From: RFPW01 sp040401595
GTDB lineage: Bacteria; Pseudomonadota; Gammaproteobacteria; Burkholderiales; Burkholderiaceae_E
Reading direction: 5' to 3'
Assembly (NCBI GenBank): GCA_040401595.1
Contig: JBBAOE010000015.1
Location: 1-64,000 of the forward strand
Length of the DNA: 64,000 nucleotides
In this document: piece after piece, positions 35,178 through 44,437 of the stretch
Layout: the number at the start of each line of letters is the position of its first letter
How positions within the stretch are numbered: the first letter of the stretch is position 1
The notes under the pieces: generated by a model
What the model was told of the DNA's origin: nothing
The model's database searches: none
The model's input: only the letters and a program-made list of their open reading frames with translations
Position numbers and translations under genes: made by a program

Positions 35178-36038
35178 ATGACCCTACCCATTGGTTACAT
35201 TATTACGATCATCTGTTGTCTGGGGGGCTATGCAGCCTCCGGGGGGCACTTGGCAACCCTGGCACAGCCTTACGAGGTCATCATTATTGTTGGCGCTGTG
35301 GTCGGATCGTTCGTTGCGGGCAACAATATGCGCAACGTCAAGATCGTGCTCGCGGCATTTCCCCAGGCTTTCAAGAGTCCTGCTGCCAGCAAGCAGAAGA
35401 ACCTCGACCTGCTGTGCCTGCTGTTTGAGATTCTGAACAAGATTCGTAAAGACGGGATGATGGCGCTGGAGGCCGACATCGAAGAGCCGGAAAAGAGTGC
35501 TCTGTTCACGAAATACCCTGAAGTTGAGCATGACCATCACCTGGTCGAGTTCATTACCGACTACCTGCGCATGATGCTCGGTGGCGCGATGAACCTGATC
35601 CAGCTCGAAGCGTTAATGGAAACTGAACTCGACGTTCATCATCAGGAAGCACACTATCCGGCGACTGCGATTCAGAAAATGGCGGACGGTCTGCCAGCAT
35701 TCGGAATTGTGGCAGCGGTGATGGGCGTGGTGCACACCATGGAGTCCGTGGGTCTGCCCCCGGCGGAACTGGGTAAGCTGATTGCGGCCGCGCTGGTCGG
35801 AACCTTCTTGGGGATTTTGCTGTCCTATGGCTTTGTGGGTCCGATTTCGGCCGCGCTTGAACAAAAGGGCGACCTTGAAAGTAAAGCGTTCCTCGCGACT
35901 AAAACGGTTCTGCTCGCTCACCTCAACGGGTTCACGCCGCAAGCGGCCGTTGAATTTGGTCGCAAGATTCTGTTTTCGGATCAGCGCCCGAGCTTCCGTG
36001 AACTCGATGAGGCCATGAAGGCGGTGAAGGGCAAGTGA
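35178..36038 (+). CDS. motA: Flagellar stator protein MotA
   Basis: 286 residues with four TM segments (YIITIICCLGGYAASG, VIIIVGAVVGSFVAGN, GIVAAVMGVVHTM, LVGTFLGILLSYGFVGPIS). The cytoplasmic loop has the conserved charged stretch (LRMMLGGAMN, MELDVHH-type). Sequence is close to the proton-type MotA of Proteobacteria rather than the PomA type. MotA with MotB conducts ions and applies torque to FliG. Confidence 0.96.
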   Translation: MTLPIGYIITIICCLGGYAASGGHLATLAQPYEVIIIVGAVVGSFVAGNNMRNVKIVLAAFPQAFKSPAASKQKNLDLLCLLFEILNKIRKDGMMALEADIEEPEKSALFTKYPEVEHDHHLVEFITDYLRMMLGGAMNLIQLEALMETELDVHHQEAHYPATAIQKMADGLPAFGIVAAVMGVVHTMESVGLPPAELGKLIAAALVGTFLGILLSYGFVGPISAALEQKGDLESKAFLATKTVLLAHLNGFTPQAAVEFGRKILFSDQRPSFRELDEAMKAVKGK

Positions 36039-36110
36039 GTCTGACTGAAGCAAGTTTTGGTGACGATAACCCTTTCGCGAACAGCATGCTGATGGCACGG
36101 AGCCCGTTTA

Positions 36111-37409
36111 ATGGCCGGTGAGAAGGACAAGGACAAGGCCCCGATTGTCATCAAGCGCGTCAAGAAAGGCGGGCATGGCTTTCACGGCGGGGTCTGGAAG
36201 ATCGCGTATGCGGACTTCGTGACAGCGATGATGGCGTTTTTCCTGCTCATGTGGGTGCTCGGGTCAACCACTCGGGGCGACTTGGCAGGGATCTCCGCTT
36301 ACTTCCAAAACCCGTTGCGGGTGGCGGTAGACGGTGGTGCCGGATCGGGTGACGCGACCCGTCTGATCAAGGGCGGCGGCGAGAGCATGATGCATGCGCA
36401 GGGACAGGAAGCGAAGGCCGATTCGGATTCTACCCAGCGCAGCAAATCAACGACTGCAGCGCAGGAGCCGGACGACGAGGCGCGCAAGTATCAGTTTGAT
36501 AGCAAATCCAAAACCCCCGGGAGTACTCAGGGTGCGCCAGATGGCGTGGGTAACGAGAAGGGTGGCGGGGCCGCTGGGTCAGCATCCGGAGCGTCGAGTG
36601 GCGGTGGTGATGCCGGTAAGGGTGCTGCAGCCGCAGCTGCAGCCCGCGAAAACGCTCAAGCTCAGCAGCAGGTCAAGGCTGAAATTGAACGGGCTGTTAA
36701 GTCAGACGGCGAGCTGTCGAAGATCAAAAACCAGCTGATGATGGACGTGACATCGGAGGGCTTGCGCCTTCAGATCGTCGATGAGAAAAACCGCCCGATG
36801 TTCGAGAGCGGCGCGACTGTCCTCGCTGACCATATTCGGCGGCTCATGCGCATCATCGGGAAGGTCGTGGGCGAAACAAATTTTGCCATCAAGGTCGAGG
36901 GGCATACCGACTCCAAAGGCACCGGTAGTGATGCCGGTCGAGGCAACTGGGAGTTATCGACCGACCGAGCCAATGCGGCTCGCCGCGAGTTGGTGTCGGG
37001 TGGCTTACGGCCTGACCAGGTGGCTCAGGTCGTCGGATACGCGGACAAATTGCGGATCAACAAGGATGATCCTAGCGACCCACTTAATAGGCGGATTTCG
37101 ATCACGGTATTGGCCAACACGGCTGCGGGTCCCAAAACCAAGGCCCCCGGAACGGATTCACTCGGTGGCTTGAGCGGCGGCATCATGCCCGGCGCGACGC
37201 CCACCGGTCCGAATAATGGCGGTGATAGTGCAATGCCAGGTGGCACTCCAGCCCCAGGACTGGCGGCGCCGACGCAGCCCGATTCTGCGCCTGGCATGGC
37301 GATCCGGCCCGAGATCAAGCGCGAAGTTCTTGAGGCTGCCCGCAGAGCCGGTGGGATTGAAATGCTTGCACCGCGCACGCCCGGTGCCCGCGGAAAGAGC
37401 GACAACTGA
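36111..37409 (+). CDS. motB: Flagellar stator protein MotB
   Basis: 432 residues. The TM helix carries the essential ion-binding Asp at D35 (KIAYADFVTAMMAFFLLMW). A Ser/Gly/Ala-rich linker (about 100-190) precedes the OmpA-like peptidoglycan-binding domain (KVEGHTDSKGTG, LSTDRANAARREL). A Pro/Gly-rich tail of about 90 residues follows. TM sequence favours proton use; this is an inference from family resemblance. Confidence 0.96.
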   Translation: MAGEKDKDKAPIVIKRVKKGGHGFHGGVWKIAYADFVTAMMAFFLLMWVLGSTTRGDLAGISAYFQNPLRVAVDGGAGSGDATRLIKGGGESMMHAQGQEAKADSDSTQRSKSTTAAQEPDDEARKYQFDSKSKTPGSTQGAPDGVGNEKGGGAAGSASGASSGGGDAGKGAAAAAAARENAQAQQQVKAEIERAVKSDGELSKIKNQLMMDVTSEGLRLQIVDEKNRPMFESGATVLADHIRRLMRIIGKVVGETNFAIKVEGHTDSKGTGSDAGRGNWELSTDRANAARRELVSGGLRPDQVAQVVGYADKLRINKDDPSDPLNRRISITVLANTAAGPKTKAPGTDSLGGLSGGIMPGATPTGPNNGGDSAMPGGTPAPGLAAPTQPDSAPGMAIRPEIKREVLEAARRAGGIEMLAPRTPGARGKSDN

Positions 37410-37413
37410 TTTC

Positions 37414-38397
37414 ATGTTGCCGTTTGTGCCGCCGATTGTGCCGCCGTTTGTGCCGACGTTTGCGTCGAACCGGTTCGCAACTGTCGCAACCTTCGCGTTG
37501 CGTGCGGGCGTGCGGGGCTTGCTCAACGGAGCGACCAACTCGCGTTCTCTCGGTGTGCACGCAGTGCTCGCGCTGTTGGTCTCCCTGTTCCTCAGTCTGT
37601 TAGGCATCGTCCCGATCGAGGCGCAGGCAGGTGGTGCTGCCGCGACCGCCGCTCATGGCAAGGGCGATAGCCATGCGAAGCCGGCAGCGGATCATGGCGA
37701 CCCGGACGCTCCAGCTGAGGAAGAGGAAGATGCAGCGGTCGTGCTGCGGCGCCAAGACATTCCCGAGACAGCCGATGAAATTGTCAGGCTCTATCTCTCC
37801 CGCAACGAAGATTTAGTGCGGCTGCAGGGCTGCCGGCAACGACCAACCGGGTGTACTCGCGGGGTTCAGCAGGCGATGCTCATCCGGCTCGAGCAGGCGA
37901 AGGAATTGATGGACGCGCTTGAACAGCGCGCCCGCAAGCGCAAAGACATGCGAGCCGCCATGTGGCGGGGGCGTTTTGCTTTTGAGAATGGTGTGCGGAT
38001 GGCAAATGCCGCCATCGATGTGACCGATCCGCAGCATCGGGATGTGGTCGTCCACATGCGCTCCCGGGCACGGCGTGAATTCAAGATTGCTTCGGATTGG
38101 CTGTCCGCTCCGTCGGCGATGGGAGATCCCGATGCCTGCTGGTATCTCGGTCGAGTTTGGGGCGAAGGACTGAGTGGGTCCCGAGACCCGGATATTTCCG
38201 CGAAATTGTTTCGCTGTGCTGCCATTGGCTATCGTGTGCGTGGCGACCTGGCTGCGGCGGTGCAGTCGTTTCAGAGATTGACGAAGCTCGTAGACCCGAG
38301 ACATCCCATGGCGGCCGAAGTTTATGCCCGTGTTTGGGCAGATGACTCGCGATCTGCCAAGGGCCGATCACGTGGCGCTTCCAGTGAACACCATTAA
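37414..38397 (+). CDS. Secreted helical protein of unknown function, possibly Sel1/TPR-like
   Basis: 327 residues from the ATG at 37414, 4 bases after motB. A Pro-rich start (LPFVPPIVPPFVPTF) is followed by a hydrophobic signal-like stretch at about 50-70 (VLALLVSLFLSLLGIVPIEA). An acidic segment follows, then an alpha-helical body with CRQRPTGC and ACWYLGRVWGEGL, reminiscent of Sel1-like repeats. The Pro-rich start is itself a short tandem repeat, so the true start may be later. Position in a motB-flhB interval suggests an envelope or motor-associated role, not established. Confidence 0.7.
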   Translation: MLPFVPPIVPPFVPTFASNRFATVATFALRAGVRGLLNGATNSRSLGVHAVLALLVSLFLSLLGIVPIEAQAGGAAATAAHGKGDSHAKPAADHGDPDAPAEEEEDAAVVLRRQDIPETADEIVRLYLSRNEDLVRLQGCRQRPTGCTRGVQQAMLIRLEQAKELMDALEQRARKRKDMRAAMWRGRFAFENGVRMANAAIDVTDPQHRDVVVHMRSRARREFKIASDWLSAPSAMGDPDACWYLGRVWGEGLSGSRDPDISAKLFRCAAIGYRVRGDLAAAVQSFQRLTKLVDPRHPMAAEVYARVWADDSRSAKGRSRGASSEHH

Positions 38398-38589
38398 TCC
38401 GGCAGTTGTGCCAGTGCGGTCCGAACTGGGACTTGAGGCAGGACAGGTACATCGAGCGTAATGAACATCAGCGTTTGCTCGAATTTGATGGACAATAGCG
38501 GTCACGTTCGTTTGGCTTTTATTCCCAACCGCGTTGAGTTTTACTACCGGGGGCCTGTGACGCTCCTGGGTCGATAAGCGAAGATTTCA

Positions 38590-39012
38590 ATGTCCAAGAT
38601 TCTCCGTCCGCTTGCCTGGATCCTCGGTTTGCTGGTGCTGGTGGTCGGCATGTTTGCCGGTCTGCTTGCATCGGGTGAACAGGTCGAGTTAAACCGTTAT
38701 TCGATGTCTAATCGGTGTTCGATCCTGCTTGATCAGTACGATCAATGCATGCTCGATAACGGCTATATTCCCGATGACCGCCGTTATCCGGACTACACAC
38801 GTCGTTTTCTCGGTAATTTCGCGCATTCGATTCACCTGACGACCGACGGGCCGCTGGGCGTTGATGATGAGCGTTATCGTCAGGGGCCGATGACGTCCAA
38901 GCCTCGCAAAGCAACCAAGCCATCTTCGGCTGCGAGTGCTCCACTGGCGCTTCCGCCGTCTGAAGCCAGTCGGGGCGGGGCGTCAGTGCCGATGCCTGGA
39001 CCCGGAAAATAA
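38590..39012 (+). CDS. Small membrane-anchored protein of unknown function
   Basis: 140 residues: one N-terminal TM helix (LAWILGLLVLVVGMFAGLLA), a periplasmic segment with two Cys in a CSILLDQYDQC pattern that could form a disulfide, and a basic Pro/Ala/Ser-rich tail. A 192-base gap precedes it, in which I see no convincing promoter or other element. I recognise no family. Confidence 0.65.
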   Translation: MSKILRPLAWILGLLVLVVGMFAGLLASGEQVELNRYSMSNRCSILLDQYDQCMLDNGYIPDDRRYPDYTRRFLGNFAHSIHLTTDGPLGVDDERYRQGPMTSKPRKATKPSSAASAPLALPPSEASRGGASVPMPGPGK

Positions 39013-39090
39013 TCCACCGCGAAACGCAAGCCAAGTGATCAAGTCAACCTGAAAACGACCGATAAGATCCGAGTTTCGCACCTGTCGAGG

Positions 39091-39675
39091 GTGGCTTCGC
39101 TGCTGGTTGCGCTCGGGTGCGTGTTCCCGGCTGTCCTCCTGACCGGCTGTTCAGAGTACGACCAGGCGCGCCGGGTGTATGTCCAAGGCCGGTATGACGA
39201 TGCGTTTGGGCGGATGCTCAAAATGGCGCAAGCCGGTGATAATCGGGCGCAGTATGACGTCGCCATGATGTACGTGCAGGGTATCGGCACCCAGAAGGAT
39301 CTCGAACTCGGTTTCGGTTGGATGATTGAGTCGGCGAAGAGTGGGAACGTCGGCGCAATGAATGAACTCGGCGCGATTTATGAGAGCGGCGTTGGTGCAC
39401 AGCGCAATTTACCCGTCGCCTTTCAGTGGTACCGGATGGCGGCGCAGTCCGACGATTCGATCGGACAGTTCAACGTAGCCAATATGTACGCTCGTGGCAT
39501 CGGTGTTCCAGCGGACATCATTCGTGCCTGGGCGTATTACCGGCGCGCAGCGAGTAACGGTGTCCTGACGGGCCGTGAGCGGGCGTCCTTGCTGGGCGAA
39601 AAAATGTCCGCGGCCCAGCTGAAAGAGGCGGAAGTCTTCGAAGACCGTCTGCGCCAAAATCCCTCCAGCGACTGA
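39091..39675 (+). CDS. Sel1-repeat lipoprotein
   Basis: 194 residues with a lipoprotein signal and lipobox LLTGC. Four Sel1-like repeats follow, e.g. AQYDVAMMYVQGIGTQKDLE, AMNELGAIYESGVGAQRNLP and GQFNVANMYARGIGVPADII. Sel1 repeats are protein-interaction solenoids; related lipoproteins exist at polar motors, but no specific partner can be named. GTG start at 39091, chosen because the signal peptide begins there; it lies 9 bases before flhB, so the two are probably cotranscribed. Confidence 0.8.
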   Translation: MASLLVALGCVFPAVLLTGCSEYDQARRVYVQGRYDDAFGRMLKMAQAGDNRAQYDVAMMYVQGIGTQKDLELGFGWMIESAKSGNVGAMNELGAIYESGVGAQRNLPVAFQWYRMAAQSDDSIGQFNVANMYARGIGVPADIIRAWAYYRRAASNGVLTGRERASLLGEKMSAAQLKEAEVFEDRLRQNPSSD

Positions 39676-39684
39676 TCGGCAGCC

Positions 39685-40809
39685 ATGGCCGAGGACAGTG
39701 ATCAGGAACGCAACCTAGAACCAACCGCGAGACGGCTGGAGAGGCTGGCCGAGCAGGGTCGGTTTCTGCAGTCTCGAGATCTCGTTGGCGCGCTCCTGAT
39801 CGGGTTCGGATTCGCTGTCGCAGCCGGTCTGGGCGGTGTTTTCTTGGCGTCTCTGGTGCGTTTGATGTCCGCCAATTTCCGCCGCATCGGCGAAGGCGAT
39901 CTTGAGCGGGTGCTTGTCGAGTGGGGTGCTGAATTCGTACTTCCAGTCATGATGGTTGTACTCGGTTTTATTATTTTGGCGGCGGTAGTCTCGATTGGTG
40001 GCACTTACGCACTGAACAATTTTCAGCCGGTGTTCGCCGAGTTCAAGCTTGATCTGGAGCGTATCAACCCGGTGAGCGGGCTCGGGCGGGTCTTTTCTCT
40101 GAAGGGCCTTGCAGAGCTTGGAAAAACGATCTTGAAGGTGGCCCTGCTGATGGTGGTCATCGGGCTCTTGCTCGGTTCACTGGCGCCGGACATCGTTCAG
40201 TTGACCAAGCTGCCGTTTGACCGGGCCTTGATCGACGCGGGACACATGTTGCTTATTGCCGGCGGCACGCTGTTTGGCTGTTGGGTTGTGTTGGCCGCGG
40301 TTGATTCGCTGGTTGCGTGGTTTCAATTTGGCCAGGAAGCGAAGATGTCGCTCGAAGAGTTGAAGGAGGAAATGAAGGAGAGCGAGGGCCGCCCCGAAAT
40401 CAAGGCCGCGATCCGTCGGCGCCAGCAGCAGATGTCCCGCCGACGGATGGTGGCGGCGGTCAGCGAGGCTGATGTGGTGGTGGTCAACCCGACGCACTAC
40501 GCGGTGGCAATTCGCTATGTCGAAGGATTGCATGTCGCACCGATCGTGGTGGCCAAGGGGACCGACGAGATCGCTGCGAAGATTCGCGAGGCTGCCGCCG
40601 AGCATGACGTTCCGATCGTTCGCAGCCCGGCGCTTGCGCGCACGCTTGAGGCGCTCTGTGAGGTCGGTGGTTCGGTTCCGCAGGGGTTGTATCGGGCAGT
40701 CGCTGCGGTGCTTGCTTGGGCATACGCGATTCGCCGTAACCCGGTCCGGCGCCCTCGTGAGCCCGATGCCGATCAGTTGATCGACGAGCCGCCAGAATCG
40801 ATTCGCTGA
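39685..40809 (+). CDS. flhB: Flagellar type III export switch protein FlhB
   Basis: 374 residues with four TM helices in the first ~215 residues, then a cytoplasmic domain with the autocleavage motif NPTH at about 268-271 (DVVVVNPTHYAVAIRYVE). Cleavage after Asn switches export from hook to filament substrates. The N-terminus (PTARRLERLAEQGRFLQSRD) is conserved. flhA and flhF are not downstream: the next gene is convergent. Confidence 0.96.
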   Translation: MAEDSDQERNLEPTARRLERLAEQGRFLQSRDLVGALLIGFGFAVAAGLGGVFLASLVRLMSANFRRIGEGDLERVLVEWGAEFVLPVMMVVLGFIILAAVVSIGGTYALNNFQPVFAEFKLDLERINPVSGLGRVFSLKGLAELGKTILKVALLMVVIGLLLGSLAPDIVQLTKLPFDRALIDAGHMLLIAGGTLFGCWVVLAAVDSLVAWFQFGQEAKMSLEELKEEMKESEGRPEIKAAIRRRQQQMSRRRMVAAVSEADVVVVNPTHYAVAIRYVEGLHVAPIVVAKGTDEIAAKIREAAAEHDVPIVRSPALARTLEALCEVGGSVPQGLYRAVAAVLAWAYAIRRNPVRRPREPDADQLIDEPPESIR

Positions 40810-40897
40810 ACGCTTAGCCTAAGAGGCCATCGGCGAGAGCGATCAGGCCGCTTACGCGTCGTCAGTCGCAGCACTGGGCTCAGTATTCTGTGTCTCT

Positions 40898-41875
40898 TTA
40901 GCGTCTCGCGATGTTCCAGATGCCGCGGTTGGGGTTGACGTCCGTCGCTGTAACGGGTTCCAGGCGGACTGCTCGCCCGGTCATCTCGAGTTCAACCGCA
41001 TGTCGGTCACTGACTTCGACCCGCTCGGCACGACCCGACATCAGCACAACTCGGTCGCCAGCCCGCATGGTAATTTGGGTCGAACCTTGCTCGAGCACAA
41101 GATCGACTGCAACGGCGGCGCGTGCCTTGAGTTCAAGAGCTGGCTCGGATGGGGTGACGATCTGTGACCCTGGCAAGACCGCATACGGTCGTGAGGCCGA
41201 TTGCGGGTCAACCGATGGGGGGGCCGCCGTCGCACTCAGAGGGGCGCCGACCGGCGTTGGAGAGACTGGCATGGATTGGGTTGACGCCGCCTGCGCGCCA
41301 GCGTCGCTGACGGCAATTGACGGGCCCGCGTCAGAGTCCCGCCTGTAGTCGTCTGGGGTCGACACACCCCTGGCAGGTTTTGCCGCGGCTGAGGGCCCAG
41401 TCGAGCGAAGGTCTTCGAGCTCATTTTCATCCACTGGCACGGCTGCCGGCATCAGGGCTGCGCCGATTGCGGTCGCCACGATGACTCCGGCGGCCCCGAG
41501 TGCAATGAAGCGCTGGCGGGGCGAGATCGGCTTGGGCGGGAGCAGAACCGGAACCTCAGCACGAGGTCCTTTCGATGGCCCAGCTGAATCCATTCCCAGC
41601 GGTACAGCCGTTTCGGGGCCCGCTGGGATCCTTGCCCATCCTCTCGGATCGGGCTGCAGGTCTGACCAGGACTCGGGTAACTGGAACCGCTTGAGCGCGC
41701 GCCGGCTGACGTCGGTGCGTTGTGCAAGGTCCTGAAACGCAGACGCCGTGCCCGACTCGATCGCCCGCAGCTGCGCCACTGGTATCTGGAGTTCGCGCGC
41801 GATCGAATCCAGGGGAAGCGCCAGCGCAATTCGAGCTCGTCTGAGCGCAGCCCCGACTTCAGTATGACTTTGCAC
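40898..41875 (-). CDS. RodZ-like helix-turn-helix membrane protein
   Basis: From the GTG at 41875 (11 bases after the L,D-transpeptidase stop) it gives 325 residues; an upstream ATG at 41980 would overlap that gene by 95 bases. N-terminal helix-turn-helix of the RodZ/Xre type (VGAALRRARIALALPLDSIA, IPVAQLRAIESG), a linker, one TM helix (FIALGAAGVIVATAIGAALM), a Pro/Ala/Ser-rich periplasmic stretch and a C-terminal beta-rich domain like RodZ DUF4115 (ITMRAGDRVVLMSGRAERVE). RodZ couples MreB to cell-wall synthesis. Neighbouring cell-wall genes fit an envelope role. Confidence 0.75.
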   Translation of the reverse strand: MQSHTEVGAALRRARIALALPLDSIARELQIPVAQLRAIESGTASAFQDLAQRTDVSRRALKRFQLPESWSDLQPDPRGWARIPAGPETAVPLGMDSAGPSKGPRAEVPVLLPPKPISPRQRFIALGAAGVIVATAIGAALMPAAVPVDENELEDLRSTGPSAAAKPARGVSTPDDYRRDSDAGPSIAVSDAGAQAASTQSMPVSPTPVGAPLSATAAPPSVDPQSASRPYAVLPGSQIVTPSEPALELKARAAVAVDLVLEQGSTQITMRAGDRVVLMSGRAERVEVSDRHAVELEMTGRAVRLEPVTATDVNPNRGIWNIARR

Positions 41876-41885
41876 CGGCTTGGAG

Positions 41886-42950
41886 TCAGTGCAAGGCGGC
41901 AGCCTTGGTATCGAGGTAGGGGACCCAGCGTCCGCTATCCCGCTTCCAGTAATCCCGAACCGCTTGGCCCCGTCGGTCAATATATTCAGCCACCATCATC
42001 TGCTCGGCTTCCAGGTGGTAAACACTTCGCCGCATCGCTTCTGCCCCGCCGTTCGTACTGACCTTCTGGACCGTGTCGAATGGCAACTCAGCGAGTTGGG
42101 CAGAGCTCATCGCTCGCCAGGCTTTGGGATTCAACCAGTTGGTCTGGGGAACCACGACCACGGTGGTTCGCCCCGGTTTGGCGTACTTTCGCAGGGCCAG
42201 GAGATCTTCATTGGCCAGCACTACGCAGCCATCCGACGCGAGCGGAGGTCGGGCATAGCGGTCGGAGGGCACGCCGTGGAGCCAGATGCCGGAGCCGGTT
42301 TTGGCGCGTGCCCGGTCCATCGCGTTGGGATAGTCCAATGGCAGTGCCAGGGGACCATAGAAATCGATTAGTTTGGCGCCGGGAATTTCACTCTGGATAC
42401 GGTAAACGCCCAGTGGGGTCTTGCGGTCGCCTTCGCGTTCCTTACCGATGCCTTGCTGCCCCACAGTGACGTAGTGGTTGGCGACCACTTCGACTGAATC
42501 GCCTTTGCGGGTGAGGATCCAGAGGCGCGACCGCTCGGATTCCACCAGCAAAACGGTATCGGTCCCCGGGCCGATCTGGACAATCGCCGACGGGATGGCG
42601 CCGCTGGGGACACCGGCAAGCTTGCCACGCGCGCGGGCTTCATTGACCAGTTCCCGATGCGCATCTGGGCTCGACTTGATGGTCACGGGCGCCTGATTGG
42701 GATCCCCGCCGGCCATCGAGATGTAGGCCTGATACTGGAGGAAGTAGGCGAGGTGGGACTTGGGTAGCGCTCTGCCCGCATTGCGGGCCGCGTTGAGGGT
42801 CTGATCCAGACTGGTGCCGCCCTGAAACAGGCGGATGGCTTCCCGTAGGTTCTGATCACTCGATGATTCGGTGTCGGCGCGAGCACTTCCCCAGATTGTC
42901 GTCAGCAGCGCGACCGTCCACAGAGCAATGTATCGAACGGACCGTTTCAT
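41886..42950 (-). CDS. L,D-transpeptidase (YkuD) family protein
   Basis: 354 residues with a signal peptide (YIALWTVALLTTIWGSARA). The YkuD domain spans about 130-260 (ILTRKGDSVEVV, GDRKTPLGVYRI) with the catalytic segment WLHGVPSD then ASDGCVVLAN. The second residue before the Gly-Cys is Asp instead of the usual His (SHGC), a variant also found in some long YkuD proteins. It would cross-link or trim peptidoglycan in the periplasm. The C-terminal ~80 residues are an extra domain (RRGQAVRDYWKRDSGRWVPY). It starts inside the preceding stop (ATGA). Confidence 0.85.
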   Translation of the reverse strand: MKRSVRYIALWTVALLTTIWGSARADTESSSDQNLREAIRLFQGGTSLDQTLNAARNAGRALPKSHLAYFLQYQAYISMAGGDPNQAPVTIKSSPDAHRELVNEARARGKLAGVPSGAIPSAIVQIGPGTDTVLLVESERSRLWILTRKGDSVEVVANHYVTVGQQGIGKEREGDRKTPLGVYRIQSEIPGAKLIDFYGPLALPLDYPNAMDRARAKTGSGIWLHGVPSDRYARPPLASDGCVVLANEDLLALRKYAKPGRTTVVVVPQTNWLNPKAWRAMSSAQLAELPFDTVQKVSTNGGAEAMRRSVYHLEAEQMMVAEYIDRRGQAVRDYWKRDSGRWVPYLDTKAAALH

Positions 42951-44260
42951 TGCGCCCGCTCAGCTTGGATGAGCCAGCGCCCTCCTTCTTGCACCCAACG
43001 CATCGACTTGGTCGCCGTCGATTCAAGTCCCGTTGCTCGGTAGTGCTGGCGAAAGGTGACCCGCCAGCCATCGCCATCAGGAGCAACTTTGAGGTCCTCA
43101 ATGGTCACTTTGATCGGGCCGGGGCGATTCAGACGATCATGACGCTGCTTTTCCCACTCGCTTCGGGAAAGACCGGACGGCGGTTGAAAGGTCTTGGCAT
43201 AGAACGCCAGGTAGGTGGAAACATCCTTTTTTGACCAGGCGGCCGCCCAGCTTGCGCTCGCCCGTTCGAGCTGGGCCAGAGCCGCGGCCTGTCGTTCGTT
43301 GACGGGTTTGTCAGGGGCGCCTTCACTGGCCCTGTCGGTCGCCTTGTCGGCCGGCTTGGCTGTTGCGGCAGCAGCACCGGTGGCGGAACCCGCGCTACCG
43401 GGTGCCGAGGCCGGGCTCGGCGGCGTTGGGGCCGTGGTCGTCGACGGTGGTGTCGGGGGTTTGCCGCCCGGTTGGGCAGAGGACGATGCCGTCGCGCCTG
43501 GAGCGCCGGAAGGTGCGGTGGCGGTCGACCCCGGGACCGTTGCTTGCGCAACCGGCGCCGGTGCCGAGGTTGAAGACGGGTTAGCCCGATTCACTGTGGA
43601 AGACGCGTTCGCAGGAGCGACAACTACTTCAGGCCCCAGAGCCGCCATCGGTGCAATGAATGGGGCTGGCGCTTGTCCGCGAGCCAGGACTGGGGACCCC
43701 TCGCCGACCCCCGGCGTGAAGGCCAGCGCCTGTTTGGCAGATGGCATGACCAGTGCGAGGGTTGGGGTCATGCGCTGGACCGGGGCATCTACGGCCCGAG
43801 CATAGGAGGCCGCAGCCAGCTTGGCGTAGAGCGAGCGCAAATTTCGGAATGCCGCCGCGGTCGCTGCGCCATCACCCAAAGCGCGCTCCAGGACCTGACG
43901 GGCGGTATCGGTCGCGCCGATCGCTTCGAGGGCCACAGCGTAATTATTCGCCAATCCCAGATTGAGAGGATCCGCTGTATGGAGCGGTGCTAGAAGATCG
44001 ACCGCCTTGCGGTTCTGGCCGCTGGCCAACAGTGCAGCGGAATGGACCTGTGCCCAGGCCACATCGCTGGATTTTCCGTAGCGCTGGATCAGCGCCAAGG
44101 CCTCTGCGGATCGACCGCCCTCTACGAGTTGTTCTGCTTGCTGCAATTCGCTAGCAGCCAGCGCGGGCCTTGGTATGACCAGCCAGAGAGCAGACAGGAT
44201 GCCTAGCGCCAGAATTGAAGCGGTCCGGGAGGCGGGACCGGGGACCGAGTTGGACGTCAT
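42947..44260 (-). CDS. Secreted TPR protein with C-terminal NTF2/SnoaL-like domain
   Basis: I took the ATG at 44260, codon 19 of the longest frame, because it gives a signal peptide (ILALGILSALWLVIPRPALA). TPR-like helices follow (AEQLVEGGRSAEALALIQRY, LANNYAVALEAIGATDTARQ), then a ~150-residue Pro/Ala/Ser-rich linker, then an NTF2-like domain (WAAAWSKKDVSTYLAFYAKT, RWVQEGGRWLIQAERA). This NTF2-like domain is found fused to L,D-transpeptidases in some families; here it sits on its own chain directly upstream of one, with a 4-base overlap. A partnership in the periplasm is likely. Confidence 0.78.
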   Translation of the reverse strand: MTSNSVPGPASRTASILALGILSALWLVIPRPALAASELQQAEQLVEGGRSAEALALIQRYGKSSDVAWAQVHSAALLASGQNRKAVDLLAPLHTADPLNLGLANNYAVALEAIGATDTARQVLERALGDGAATAAAFRNLRSLYAKLAAASYARAVDAPVQRMTPTLALVMPSAKQALAFTPGVGEGSPVLARGQAPAPFIAPMAALGPEVVVAPANASSTVNRANPSSTSAPAPVAQATVPGSTATAPSGAPGATASSSAQPGGKPPTPPSTTTAPTPPSPASAPGSAGSATGAAAATAKPADKATDRASEGAPDKPVNERQAAALAQLERASASWAAAWSKKDVSTYLAFYAKTFQPPSGLSRSEWEKQRHDRLNRPGPIKVTIEDLKVAPDGDGWRVTFRQHYRATGLESTATKSMRWVQEGGRWLIQAERAQ

Positions 44261-44437
44261 TCTGAGCCTAGTGCCAGCGGTTTGACCGAGCTTGAGGAGA
44301 GCAAAAAAAATCACGCGTATGCGATTGAATCGAGCGGATGCCAGATCTTGGCCGTTACTTTAGCGGAACTCTGGTCTGTTCTCTCGCTATTCCGACAGTT
44401 GGGACCTGTAGGCAACACTGACTCGTATCAAAATCCT

